DNA of 55,321 nt. Source: Frankiales bacterium (GTDB lineage Bacteria > Actinomycetota > Actinomycetes > Mycobacteriales > SCTD01). The stretch spans positions 1 through 55,321 of the forward strand of contig JAODND010000094.1 in assembly GCA_025465465.1 (NCBI GenBank), given 5' to 3'. The notes below the pieces were generated by a model that was not told the origin of the DNA, ran no database searches, and worked only from the letters and a program-made list of their open reading frames with translations. The position numbers and the translations under genes are program-made. Positions 36,605-44,709 of this stretch are shown piece after piece; the stretch's first letter is position 1, and each line of letters begins with the position of its first letter.

Positions 36605-37012
36605 TCAGGTCGTGACGGCCCAGCGCTTCATGAGCTTGGCGAGCATGCCGGTCCAGCCCTCGAGATGGCCGGGGAAGTCCTCGGCCGGTAGGTCGCGGTG
36701 GAAGAGCTCCACCACCGTCGCCGGCCCGTCCGGGGTCAGCACGATCTCGACCGTCGTGGAGCCGGGAGGCAGTGAGTCCTTGCCGGCAACACCCCAGGTG
36801 AACACCACGCGCCGCGGCGGGTCGATCTCGACGTACTCACCGCGCACAGGGGTCTTGTTGATGTCGAGGGCGAACGTCCCGCCGGGCTCAGGGCGCAGGT
36901 CTGCCCACTCGCCGATCCACTGGATCATCAGGGCCGGATCGATGAGGTAGGGGAAGATGGCATCGGGCGGTGCGCTGATCCGGACCGTCGCTGTCAGCAC
37001 CTCGGCTGTCAT
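36605..37012 (-). CDS. SRPBCC/AHSA1-family protein
   Basis: A 135-residue START-like helix-grip protein: VRISAPPDAIFPYLIDPALM, a WIGEWADLRPEPGG loop, VRGEYVEIDPPRRVVFTWG and a C-terminal helix GWTGMLAKLMKRW. This family binds small hydrophobic ligands or acts as an Aha1-like cofactor. The ATG overlaps the ArsR stop as ATGA. ArsR plus SRPBCC is a recurrent actinobacterial pair. Its substrate is unknown. Confidence 0.87.
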   Translation of the reverse strand: MTAEVLTATVRISAPPDAIFPYLIDPALMIQWIGEWADLRPEPGGTFALDINKTPVRGEYVEIDPPRRVVFTWGVAGKDSLPPGSTTVEIVLTPDGPATVVELFHRDLPAEDFPGHLEGWTGMLAKLMKRWAVTT

Positions 37013-37359
37013 CGGGTCTTGCTGTGGTCGCGTTCGACGACCTGCTTCAGTCGGCCGAGCGCCGACGGCCAGAGGTCGGAGAGCACCTCGCGGACCGGAT
37101 CGAGGGCCTGCGGGTCGAGAGCGTAGAGCCGTCGCACGCCGTCGCGTCGCTCGCTGAGCAGACCGGCCTTCGCGAGCACCTGAAGGTGATGGCTGACGGC
37201 CTGCTGCGTCGCCTCGAAGTGTGACGCGATCTCGCCGGCTGCCAGCTCACCGCCTCGCACCAAGCGCAGGATCTGGCGACGGTGCGGATCGGCCAGGGCC
37301 TTGAGCACGACGTCTGCGGGATCACCCTGATCGGGGAGGGCCGCTCGAGTTGCACTCAT
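37009..37359 (-). CDS. ArsR-family transcriptional regulator
   Basis: A 116-residue winged-helix regulator: VLKALADPHRRQILRLVRGG, then EIASHFEATQQAVSHHLQVL and the wing KAGLLSERRDGVRRLYAL. It lacks the ELCVC metal site of arsenic sensors, so it probably belongs to the metal-independent branch associated with SRPBCC proteins. It lies between two SRPBCC genes in the same operon. The start at ATG 37359 is 14 nt after the upstream stop. Palindromes at 37896-37927 are its candidate binding site. Confidence 0.9.
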   Translation of the reverse strand: MSATRAALPDQGDPADVVLKALADPHRRQILRLVRGGELAAGEIASHFEATQQAVSHHLQVLAKAGLLSERRDGVRRLYALDPQALDPVREVLSDLWPSALGRLKQVVERDHSKTR

Positions 37360-37372
37360 GCCACGAAGGATG

Positions 37373-37861
37373 TCACCCGACCTGTGCGGAGGCGCGCTGC
37401 TGCTCGCGGACGTCGCGGCGGGCGAGGTCGGCGTCGGACCCGTTCGGGTGGCCGGCGCCGGTCTCGACGAAGTCGCGGAGGCTGGTCGGGATGAAGTGGT
37501 CCCAGCCGCTCTTGCAGTCGGTGTAGCACGCGAGCTGGGGCGTGAGCCCGACGTGACGGAACCGCAGCTCCGTGGCACCGGACGGCGTGGCCTCGAGGTC
37601 GAAGTGCATGCTGGTCCCGACCCAGTCCTCCATGACACACGCCACGTTGGTCCAGCGAACGTTGACGCCGCGTGAGGCCGCGTCGACCCGCATCACCGCC
37701 CGCGAGTCCGGCCCGAAGGTGAAGGTCAGCTCCCCGCCGGTCAGTCCGGAGCCCGCCACCGAGGTCCACCACCCGGCGAGACCGTCGAGAGTCGTCAGTG
37801 CGTCGAACACGTCGTCGGTGGAGGCGGCGAGCGTCAGTCGGGCCTCGTAGTCGTCGTTCAT
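37373..37861 (-). CDS. SRPBCC/AHSA1-family protein
   Basis: A 162-residue START-like protein: YEARLTLAASTDDVFDALTT, LAGWWTSVAGSG, FRHVGLTPQLACYTDCKSGW and DHFIPTSLRDFVETG. The CYxDC pair and the GWDHF segment occur in polyketide-cyclase-like members of the family. A charged tail follows. ATG 37861 has AGAGGGA 6 nt upstream and suits the promoter at 37928-37956; an upstream ATG at 37915 falls within the predicted operator. It is the first gene of the SRPBCC-ArsR-SRPBCC operon. Confidence 0.85.
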   Translation of the reverse strand: MNDDYEARLTLAASTDDVFDALTTLDGLAGWWTSVAGSGLTGGELTFTFGPDSRAVMRVDAASRGVNVRWTNVACVMEDWVGTSMHFDLEATPSGATELRFRHVGLTPQLACYTDCKSGWDHFIPTSLRDFVETGAGHPNGSDADLARRDVREQQRASAQVG

Positions 37862-37895
37862 GTCAGTCCCTCTCTCCGTAGACCTGCGCTGTTTC

Positions 37896-37956
37896 ACATG
37901 TAAGAGCTTGTACAAGTAGTCGCTTGTAAATTAGTCATCTGGGTCACCCATGTCAA
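37896..37956 (-). promoter_or_regulatory. Promoter and palindromic operator of SRPBCC-ArsR operon
   Basis: On the minus strand TTGACA (37956-37951) and TAATTT (37933-37928) have a 17-nt spacer, the best consensus promoter in the window. Just downstream, over the expected start point, lie repeated half-sites: the 10-bp palindrome CTTGTACAAG (37907-37916), ACAAG...CTTGT (37912-37927) and ACATGT (37896-37901). A repressor bound here would block transcription; ArsR is the obvious candidate. Confidence 0.75.
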
Positions 37957-38083
37957 CAGCCCCGCTGAACTGACCTGACTGGTTGCTCGAGGGGAGGGAG
38001 CCGTCTTACAGTCGACTCACGCGGCCCGGTCGCGTCTGCTCCAGCCCTCGGCAGTGCTTGTTCCCGAGCCGAGGAGAGCTGAG

Positions 38084-38290
38084 ATGGCAACCGAGCGCAC
38101 CGGACAGGGCAGGCTCGTGCGCGTCGTGGACTGGCTCGGCGGCGGACCGAGAGCAGTGGCCAATGCGGCCGCAGCAGTGCAGAGGGACAGCGTCGCGGCA
38201 CACCAGCGCCAGCAAGCCTGGATCGCCGCCACAGCCGCGCGTCCAGCCCCCGACGGCGGGCAGCAACGGAGTCCCGAACGGCCCTCGTAG
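38084..38290 (+). CDS. 68-residue hypothetical protein
   Basis: Starts MATERTGQGRLVRVVDWLGG and continues with an Ala/Gln-rich helix (ANAAAAVQRDSVAAHQRQQ) and a Pro-rich tail. A strong GAGGAG lies 8 nt before the ATG, the main reason for calling it. It resembles nothing I can name. It sits between the divergent SRPBCC promoter and the SDR promoter. Confidence 0.5.
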   Translation: MATERTGQGRLVRVVDWLGGGPRAVANAAAAVQRDSVAAHQRQQAWIAATAARPAPDGGQQRSPERPS

Positions 38291-38317
38291 CTCGCGGGTG
38301 TGGCATCCAGTGCCTTC

Positions 38318-38346
38318 TTGACAGTGACTGTCAGCTCTGCGACGGT
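38318..38346 (+). promoter_or_regulatory. Promoter with TetR-type palindrome ahead of SDR gene
   Basis: TTGACA (38318-38323) and GACGGT (38341-38346) are 17 nt apart. A perfect 15-bp palindrome, TGACAGTGACTGTCA (38319-38333), covers the -35 box. Binding there would exclude RNA polymerase. The TetR gene at the end of the same two-gene operon is the likely ligand-controlled repressor. Confidence 0.72.
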
Positions 38347-38385
38347 CGCGCTTCCCGCACCGCTCGCCCTGGATGGAGCAGCCGC

Positions 38386-39186
38386 ATGATCCTCGACCGC
38401 TTTCGCCTCGACGGACAGGTGGCCATCGTGACCGGCGGCGGGATGGGGATCGGGCGGGGCATCGCTGTCGGCCTCGCCGAGGCAGGTGCCGACATCGTCG
38501 TCGCGGCCCGCACCGGATCCGACCTCGACGAGGTCGTCCGCGAGGTCGAGGCCCGTGGCCGCAAGGGGCTGGCTGTCGTCACCGACGTGACGCGCACCGA
38601 GGACCTCCATCGGCTCGTGGCCTCGACGGTCGAGACCTTAGGCCGACTCGACGTGCTCATCAACAACGCAGGTGGTACGGGACCCAAGCCGGCCATGTCG
38701 ACGTCGGAGACGTTCTTCGAGAGAGCGCTGCGGTTCAACGTGACTGCTCCCTTCCTGCTCACCCAGATCGCGGCCCGCGCGATGGTCGACACCGTCGGGG
38801 CCGGCTCTGTCGTCAACATCTCGTCGCGTTCGGCGGACTTGGTGATGAGCTCGTTCGTCGCCTACGGCGCGGCGAAGGCGGCGTTGAACAAGATGACGCA
38901 GAACATGGCGGTCGAGCTGGCCCCGCGCGTCCGGGTCAACGCCATCGGCGTCGGTGGCGTGGCGACCCGCAGCCTGGAGGTCGTGCTCACCGATGAGGCG
39001 CTCCGCGCGCAGTTCGAGGCCAACACCCCGATGCGCCGTGCGGGTGAGCCGGAGGACATCGCGTGTGCCGCCCTCTATCTGGCGTCGTCGGCCTCCTCAT
39101 GGGTGACGGGCAAGATCTTCCACGTCGACGGGGGATGCGAGCGGCCGGCCATGGACGTACCCGCTCCGGCTCTGGAGCCGACGTGA
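38386..39186 (+). CDS. Short-chain dehydrogenase/reductase
   Basis: A 266-residue classical SDR: cofactor loop TGGGMGIGRG, LINNAGG, catalytic serine in VVNISSRSAD, and the YGAAK pair at the active site, ending with IFHVDGG. The ARTGS turn after beta-2, with Arg following Ala, is compatible with NADP(H), though this is not decisive. It resembles hydroxysteroid or 3-oxoacyl reductase-type enzymes. GGATGGAGC lies upstream of the ATG. It is coupled by GTGA overlap to a TetR regulator, which probably controls it. Confidence 0.92.
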   Translation: MILDRFRLDGQVAIVTGGGMGIGRGIAVGLAEAGADIVVAARTGSDLDEVVREVEARGRKGLAVVTDVTRTEDLHRLVASTVETLGRLDVLINNAGGTGPKPAMSTSETFFERALRFNVTAPFLLTQIAARAMVDTVGAGSVVNISSRSADLVMSSFVAYGAAKAALNKMTQNMAVELAPRVRVNAIGVGGVATRSLEVVLTDEALRAQFEANTPMRRAGEPEDIACAALYLASSASSWVTGKIFHVDGGCERPAMDVPAPALEPT

Positions 39187-39800
39187 CCGAGCTGGTCGAC
39201 GCAGTGCGGCCCTCGTTGCGTGAACGGCAGCGGGCCGAGCTCCGGCAGGCCATCGAGCGGACGGCGTTGCGGCTGTTTGCAGAGCACGGCTATGACGCCG
39301 TGACGACGGAGACGATCGCTGCAGAGGTCGGGGTCTCGCTCAGCACGTTCTTCCGGAACGTCACGACCAAGGAGGACCTGCTCACCGGTGCCCTGCTGCG
39401 GGGCCGCCAGCAGGTCGTCACGAACTTCGCGGCCCGACCCGACGACGAGCCGGTCCCCGCCGGGATCGCGCAGGCCATCCTGCTCCGCACCCAGCAGTTC
39501 GCCGACGAGACCGAGCTGATGTCGCTGTGGCGACGAGCGATGGCGACCGCACCGGAGGTGGTCCACCGCGCCTCGTTCATCAGCAGGCAGGAGCGCGAGC
39601 AGCTCGTCTCACTGGTGGCCGCCCGCCTCGGTACCGACCCCGAGCTCGACCTGCGGCCGGGGGTGCTGGTGCAGGTCATGCTTGCCGCTGCGGAGCACGC
39701 CTACGAGCGCTGGCTCAACGGCACCTCCACCGGACCCCTGCACGAGATCACTGCCGAGGCGCTGGTCTGCGCCGGCGCCATCGCCGACCACTCGTCCTAG
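39183..39800 (+). CDS. TetR-family transcriptional regulator
   Basis: A 205-residue regulator with N-terminal helix-turn-helix RTALRLFAEHGYDAVTTETI, then AAEVGVSLSTFFRNVTTKED. The C-terminal domain resembles the MftR-like actinobacterial group. GTG 39183 overlaps the SDR stop by 4 nt. It probably represses the SDR-TetR operon through the palindrome at 38319-38333. Its 3' end overlaps the convergent SCO6745-family gene by 4 nt. Confidence 0.88.
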   Translation: MTELVDAVRPSLRERQRAELRQAIERTALRLFAEHGYDAVTTETIAAEVGVSLSTFFRNVTTKEDLLTGALLRGRQQVVTNFAARPDDEPVPAGIAQAILLRTQQFADETELMSLWRRAMATAPEVVHRASFISRQEREQLVSLVAARLGTDPELDLRPGVLVQVMLAAAEHAYERWLNGTSTGPLHEITAEALVCAGAIADHSS

Positions 39801-40615
39801 TCCTGGGCAGCGAGCAGCAGCGCGGCGAGTGGCTCGAGGGTGGACCTGAGTTCATCCAGCTCGTGCGGCTCGAGGGCCTCATAGGGCTTCGCCGCGAGGT
39901 CGTCGGTGACCGCCTCGACGCGCTGTTTGACGGCGCGACCCTGCTCGCTGAGCCAACCGTCATCCCCGATCAGGCCGCGATCGCGCATCCCGTCGATGAC
40001 GGCGGCGAGCTGCGCTGCCGGGAGGTGGTGGATGCGCCCGAACTTCTCTGCCGGCAGGTCCATGTCGAGGGCCAACAGGACGTGAGCCTCGAGGCCGCCG
40101 ATGCCCTCGGTCATCAGGGCCGCGATGTGCCCGTCGCCACGGTGCTCGCGCAGCAAGGAGGCTGCGTGAAACAGGCGGGTCACCCCGTCGTCGGGGACCG
40201 GGATCGCGCGCAGCGCGGCGTACATCGGTCGGCCCTCGAGCGGTGGGCTGGTCGCCGCCTTGATCAACAGATCGGTCGCGCGGGCGAAGGCGGGAGAGTC
40301 GATGTGGTCGCCGAGGATCCGCCGCAGCGCCTTCGCGCAGCCCAGCTGACGAGCGGCGATCGCCGCTTCGGGCGTGGTCGTGCGCCACACCTTTGGGATG
40401 TGGCGAGCCACCTCGCCGGGAGCGAAGCTGTAGAAGAGCGCGTCCACCACTTCCGCTGGGGCGAGGCCCAGCGGCGCCGCCCGTCCCGCGAAGTAGGTGT
40501 CCCAGTAGTTGCTGAACCCCAGGGCAAACATCGCCTCGTTGGGTTCGTCGGCTGAGTACGGGATGACACCGATCGGCTCGACGAGCTCGAACATCCGACG
40601 AGCCATCGAATTCAT
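39797..40615 (-). CDS. SCO6745-family protein
   Basis: A 272-residue protein matching the conserved actinobacterial SCO6745 family: an N-terminal EPIGVIPYSADEP segment, LGFSNYWDTYFAGRAAPLG, then APAEVVDALFYSFAPGEV and a C-terminal helical winged-helix-like part ending in ELRSTLEPLA. The molecular function of the family is not known to me. GGAGGAGGAG lies just upstream of the ATG. It has no coding partner; it is convergent with the TetR gene. Confidence 0.78.
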   Translation of the reverse strand: MNSMARRMFELVEPIGVIPYSADEPNEAMFALGFSNYWDTYFAGRAAPLGLAPAEVVDALFYSFAPGEVARHIPKVWRTTTPEAAIAARQLGCAKALRRILGDHIDSPAFARATDLLIKAATSPPLEGRPMYAALRAIPVPDDGVTRLFHAASLLREHRGDGHIAALMTEGIGGLEAHVLLALDMDLPAEKFGRIHHLPAAQLAAVIDGMRDRGLIGDDGWLSEQGRAVKQRVEAVTDDLAAKPYEALEPHELDELRSTLEPLAALLLAAQD

Positions 40616-40710
40616 CGTCTCCTCCTCCCGCGGGTCCTCATACGATCGTTGGACGACCGCGCGCGGCCAAACTCATCGCCTGCGCTCGCTGGCGGCGGGT
40701 GCCGAGGAGG

Positions 40711-43212
40711 TCAGCGCCGGGGGGACACCGCCACTTCTTTGGACAGCGTCCCGGTGCCGGCCGCTGTGACGGCGGCGACGCGGTAGTAGTAGGTGACGCC
40801 GCCCGGCACGCTGTCGATGTAGGTGGTGCCGGTGCTGATGGTCTGGACGAGCACCTCCTTGCCAGAGGTGGTGCTTCGGTAGATCTGGTAGCCGGTGATG
40901 CTGGTGCCACCGGAGCTCGGGACGGTCCAGCCGAGCGAGACTTGGTTCTTCCCGGTGGTGGCGCTCAGGGTGGGCGCGGCGGCGGTCGTGAAGGGCGTGG
41001 CTGTCCGCTCGGTCGAGGCCGCCCCGGTGCCGACAGTGTTCACGGCCTGGACTTGGTAGTAGTACGCGACGCCGGGGGTGACTGCCGTGTCGGCGTAGGA
41101 CGTGACGGCACCGAGGGTCGCGTAGGTCGCCTCGGCTCCGCTGGCGGTCCCGCGTCTGACGACGTATCCGGAGATAGCCGCGCCGCCGTCCGAGGGTGCG
41201 GTCCAGGTCAGGGCGACCTGGTTGGTCTGGGCTGTCGCGGTCAGAGACGGCACCCCTGGGACGGTGGCGTTCGAGAACGACACCTCGGGCGACGGCGTTC
41301 CGGGGCCGGCGGCGTTAGTAGCCACGACCTCGTAGAAGTAGGTCTGGCCGACTGTCAGGCCGGAGTCGGTGTAGGACCCTGAGGTGGTCGTCGCCAAGGA
41401 AGTCTCGGCGCCGGCGGAGGTGCCGCGCAGGACCTGGTATCCGGTGATCGGGGCGCCGCCGTTGTCGGCGACGGTCCAGGACAGCGCTGCGTTGCTGCCG
41501 GACGCGGTGACGGTCAGCGCCGGGGCTCCGGGGACGGTGTACGACAGGCCGGTGGCGGCGTTCGACGCGCTCCCCTCGCCGGCGCTGTTGATGGCCGTCA
41601 CGGTGTAGGTGTACGTCGTCCCGCGCACCGCGGTGGTGTCGAGCCACGCCAGGCCAGTCGGCGCGGCCAGCAGGGTCGCGGCGCCGCCGCCGGAGCTGCG
41701 GTAGACGTGGTAGGAGGTGATGGGACCGCCACCGTCGCTGGCAGGAGGGGTCCAGGTCAGGCTGACGCCGCTGGCACCGTTTGCCGTCGTGAGCGCTGGT
41801 GCGCTCGGCGGCAGGACCACGTCGTCAGCGGCGAACAGGCCCTGGCCGGCGTTCTGGTAGGCCACGGTCGCCCACGCGTGGGTCGACAACGCCTCAGCGT
41901 CGGCCTGGGCGGTCGGCTTCCCGCTGGCACCGGCCGCCTCGCAGTCGGCCAGGCAGCCGTCGGCGAAGGCCACCACGACCCGGCCGTCCTTGGTCACGGC
42001 TGAGTCGATGAAGTCGAGCAGGTTGCGCTGGCCGCTGGTGGTGGTGCCTCCGGAGTCGATCTCGCCGTACTGCACCGGGGTGGGGGTGTCCTTGACGGTG
42101 GTCCAGGTCTTGCCGTTGTCGTAGCTGTAGGAGGTGTACAGGTACCAGACGCCGTGGAAGCCGGTGGTGTTCGGGTTGCCGGTCCCGACCGAGCTGCCCA
42201 GGAAGCTGTAGGCGAGTCGGCCGCTGTCGCCGGCGACCAGGCTCGCGAAGGTCGAGGCGACCAGTGGCGGGCTGACGCTCGACGCCAGGTCGATCGGTGC
42301 GCTCCAGCTTGCGCCGTGGTCCGGGGAGGAAGCGATCAGCGGGTGCGAGCTCGCGCCGTCCTCCCAGGCCTCGTAGAGCGTGCCGCTCGGTGAGACGGCG
42401 ACGGCCGGGTCGAAGGCCGTCTCGGTCGCGCCCGGGATCGTGTACTCCGTCCAGGTCGCCCCGTCGTCGTGGGTGTACTCGCCGCCGACCACGAGGGCAC
42501 TGTTGGCGTCGAAGCAGCTCTTGCCCGGCAGGTACGCGTATCCGTCCGCGCTGCCCTTGATGTGCCCGTGCAGTCCGATGCAGGTCAGCAGACCGGTCGT
42601 GGTCCCGGGCAGCCAGGTGAGACCACCGTCGCTGCTGGTGGTGCAGTTGTGCTCGTCCGGACCCTGCTGGCAGTAGTACCAGACGTGACCACCAGGCGTC
42701 AGCGCGCTCGGAGCCCAACCGACGGTCGGGTGGTCGTAGGTTCCCGTGCAAGGAACGGTGGGCAGCCAGTTCGACCCGTCGTCGCTCGAGCGGAACATCG
42801 CGCTGCACGCACCGGTGTCGCCACCGGCCATGGTCGTCCCGGTTGTGGGGTCCGTGGCCAGGATCGGGTCCAGGTTCTGTGACGAGCCGAAGAACGGGCT
42901 GGCGTCGCTCCAGGTCACGTGCGACGTGGCCGCGTCGTAGGTGACCTTCAACGTGTCAGTGCCCGCCATGAACAGGCCTGCCCCGGTGTTCCAGTTGATC
43001 CCGATCGACGGCTCACCTGCGAAGTCCGCAGTGCCTTGCAGGACGGGCGTCAGCGGCACCGGGATGTTCGCGGCAGAGACCACGAACCCGGGGGCGCCGT
43101 TGCCGAAGATGGCACCGGTGGCGTGCGCGGAGCCGGCGGTCAGGCCTACCCCGGCTGACGAGACGAGCGCCACGGCGCAAGTGAGCAGGGCAAGACGAGG
43201 GCTGGGTCGCAC
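40711..43212 (-). CDS. Secreted Asp-box beta-propeller protein with four Fn3 domains
   Basis: An 833-residue exported protein. After a signal peptide, residues ~35-455 contain five Asp-box motifs of sialidase/BNR propellers (SSDDGSNW, SSDGGLTW, THDDGATW, SPDHGASW, SYDNGKTW). Residues ~464-833 are four Fn3 repeats of about 91 residues, each with a YxVYR/YQVLR-like strand and a closing YYY- or YTYTV strand. This suggests an extracellular glycan-binding or hydrolytic protein; the catalytic residues of a sialidase are not evident. GTG 43212 follows GGAG at a good distance; GTG 43224 does not. Confidence 0.82.
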   Translation of the reverse strand: MRPSPRLALLTCAVALVSSAGVGLTAGSAHATGAIFGNGAPGFVVSAANIPVPLTPVLQGTADFAGEPSIGINWNTGAGLFMAGTDTLKVTYDAATSHVTWSDASPFFGSSQNLDPILATDPTTGTTMAGGDTGACSAMFRSSDDGSNWLPTVPCTGTYDHPTVGWAPSALTPGGHVWYYCQQGPDEHNCTTSSDGGLTWLPGTTTGLLTCIGLHGHIKGSADGYAYLPGKSCFDANSALVVGGEYTHDDGATWTEYTIPGATETAFDPAVAVSPSGTLYEAWEDGASSHPLIASSPDHGASWSAPIDLASSVSPPLVASTFASLVAGDSGRLAYSFLGSSVGTGNPNTTGFHGVWYLYTSYSYDNGKTWTTVKDTPTPVQYGEIDSGGTTTSGQRNLLDFIDSAVTKDGRVVVAFADGCLADCEAAGASGKPTAQADAEALSTHAWATVAYQNAGQGLFAADDVVLPPSAPALTTANGASGVSLTWTPPASDGGGPITSYHVYRSSGGGAATLLAAPTGLAWLDTTAVRGTTYTYTVTAINSAGEGSASNAATGLSYTVPGAPALTVTASGSNAALSWTVADNGGAPITGYQVLRGTSAGAETSLATTTSGSYTDSGLTVGQTYFYEVVATNAAGPGTPSPEVSFSNATVPGVPSLTATAQTNQVALTWTAPSDGGAAISGYVVRRGTASGAEATYATLGAVTSYADTAVTPGVAYYYQVQAVNTVGTGAASTERTATPFTTAAAPTLSATTGKNQVSLGWTVPSSGGTSITGYQIYRSTTSGKEVLVQTISTGTTYIDSVPGGVTYYYRVAAVTAAGTGTLSKEVAVSPRR

Positions 43213-43332
43213 TGGGTTCTCCACGTGCTCGTTGTCGCTGGGATGTCGCGAGCTGGGTCAGTCGCTACCGGGATTCGCCGCTCTCGACGGATCTCCTGCT
43301 GTGTCGACGTCATGACCTCGACAGCTGCTCGA

Positions 43333-43620
43333 TCAGTCGGTAGGCGGGGTGCACTGCGGAAGCTGCTCGCTGAACGTCACGCAGATCGAACCGTCGGGCC
43401 GGTGGTCGACGGTGACGGGCACCGGCGGGACTTGGGGGACCGTCGGGCCCTGCACGAACGAAAGCGGTGGGGTGCACTGCGGCACCTGCAGGCTGACCGC
43501 GACGCAGACCGAGCCGTCCGGCTTCTGGTAAACCCCGACCGGGACCGGCTGGGAGGCGAAGGCGGGCGCGGCGAAACCGACCCCGGCTACGGCGGCGGTG
43601 AGCAGGACGAGACGGCGCAC
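43333..43620 (-). CDS. Small secreted protein with duplicated PDGSxC...PQCTPP motif
   Basis: A 95-residue protein with signal peptide MRRLVLLTAAVAGVGFAAPA followed by FASQPVP. The mature part holds two copies of a ~25-residue unit: VYQKPDGSVCVAVSLQVPQC and VDHRPDGSICVTFSEQLPQC, each followed by TPP. The paired cysteines in each unit could form a disulfide. GTG 43620 has GGAGG 6 nt upstream. The sequence around its start, GTGGAGGAACCCAGTGCG, is nearly identical to that at the start of the downstream Asp-box gene. Function unknown. Confidence 0.75.
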   Translation of the reverse strand: MRRLVLLTAAVAGVGFAAPAFASQPVPVGVYQKPDGSVCVAVSLQVPQCTPPLSFVQGPTVPQVPPVPVTVDHRPDGSICVTFSEQLPQCTPPTD

Positions 43621-43662
43621 TGGGTTCCTCCACGAGATGAGTGAGGCCCAGGCATTCGACAT

Positions 43663-44082
43663 GGGAGGCCGCCACTCCTTCCCAGTTCACCGACGCGCTA
43701 AGGCCTGGGCTGGACAACGGGACACACTGGATGGTCGGCCTGGGTCCGCTTCTCATGTAGCTGATGTGGTTACCCGCTCTGTCGCCGTCGACCGGAGGAC
43801 AGCGAGGGGCGGCTCCTCGCCACAGAACTAGCTCGGCTCGGTGCGGTCGAGGCTGTTGATCGACGGAGAGTTGACGCGCTCTCGAAGGCCTCGGCACTAC
43901 CAAACGTCTCCGTCGATCATGGCGAGTCGCTGCCCGCCGAGAAGATCGCCGCCCATTCATCGACGCCGCCCGAAGACTCAGGCGCAAGGTAGTTCCCCGA
44001 GATTGTCGACGCTCGCTGCACGCAGGCCGAGAGGAACGCGTTCTGCATCCCTGCTCGCGCTCTGAGTAGGTGCCGAAACGCC
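43663..44082. other. Intergenic region without a supported gene
   Basis: This 420-nt gap has short open frames on both strands but none with a ribosome-binding site, coding-type GC3 or a recognisable product. Base composition is less GC-biased than the flanks. The one feature seen is a 13-bp inverted repeat listed separately. It could contain promoters for the small secreted protein genes or decayed sequence. Confidence 0.5.
43857..43919. repeat. 13-bp inverted repeat, 37-nt spacing
   Basis: TGATCGACGGAGA (43857-43869) is repeated in inverse at 43907-43919 (TCTCCGTCGATCA). The match is perfect. No U-run follows on either strand, so it is not a typical terminator. It could be a long-loop RNA hairpin, a regulator site or the relic of a small mobile element; no target duplication is visible. 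Confidence 0.6.
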
Positions 44083-44373
44083 TCAGCTATGTGGTGCGGC
44101 CTTGTCATCGACAAGGTTGCCGAGGTGCCCGGCGTGCGCCCCATTCGGATACAGCTTGAAGCAGATGACGGCATCACCGTTGGTGTCGATGACGGAGAAG
44201 ATGGCCTGCGCATCGGGATCGAATGCGAGCTGTTCGTAGGTGTAAGGGGCGTAGCTGTTGGTGCACACGCCCGTGGGGGTGCCTGCGGCCGCGGCTCCCG
44301 TCATGGCGGTCAGCCACGTTGAACACGCCGCAGCAACGACCGACAACGCCCGCGCACCGAGTGAGAGCCTCAT
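44083..44373 (-). CDS. Small secreted protein with DxNGD loop
   Basis: A 96-residue exported protein with a signal peptide (MRLSLGARALSVVAAACSTW onward, cleaved after TGAAAA). The mature protein reads VCTNSYAPYTYEQLAFDPDA and then SVIDTNGDAVICFK. The DTNGD segment with a following cysteine resembles the calcium-binding DxNGDG...C-K loops of small actinobacterial exoproteins. The two cysteines could pair. AGGAG lies 6 nt before the ATG. Function unknown. Confidence 0.72.
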   Translation of the reverse strand: MRLSLGARALSVVAAACSTWLTAMTGAAAAGTPTGVCTNSYAPYTYEQLAFDPDAQAIFSVIDTNGDAVICFKLYPNGAHAGHLGNLVDDKAAPHS

Positions 44374-44709
44374 TCGCACTCCTCTCTCGCGTTGACCATC
44401 CTCCGCCCGCCGCATGGTCGCCATAGTTCGGGATGACCACGCCGATGCACGTCTCTTCTCGGCCTGGCCGGCTCCTGGCACACCTCGACCGCCGACGGAA
44501 ATCACACGCGACGAGAACACGGCGCCGTCGCCGTCCATGATCATTTCGGGCTGCATGCAGTGGCCGCTCCCGTAGTCACATCTGCCGCAGGTCATAGGTC
44601 GGATCAGTCAAATCCCAATCCGGGTCGGCATGAACCATGTCGCTCGTGGAGACGTTGTGGTGCGCTTCATGACGATCGGGCCCGAGTCGCCTGATGAGGG
44701 GGGAGCGCC
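44374..44709. other. Divergent intergenic region
   Basis: The 336 nt between the small DxNGD protein gene and the subtilisin-like protease gene contain no gene I can support. Open frames here run as upstream extensions of neighbours with poor codon bias. It must hold promoters for both divergent genes, but I see no convincing -35/-10 pair. A GGGGGGAG ribosome-binding site precedes ATG 44710. Confidence 0.5.
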
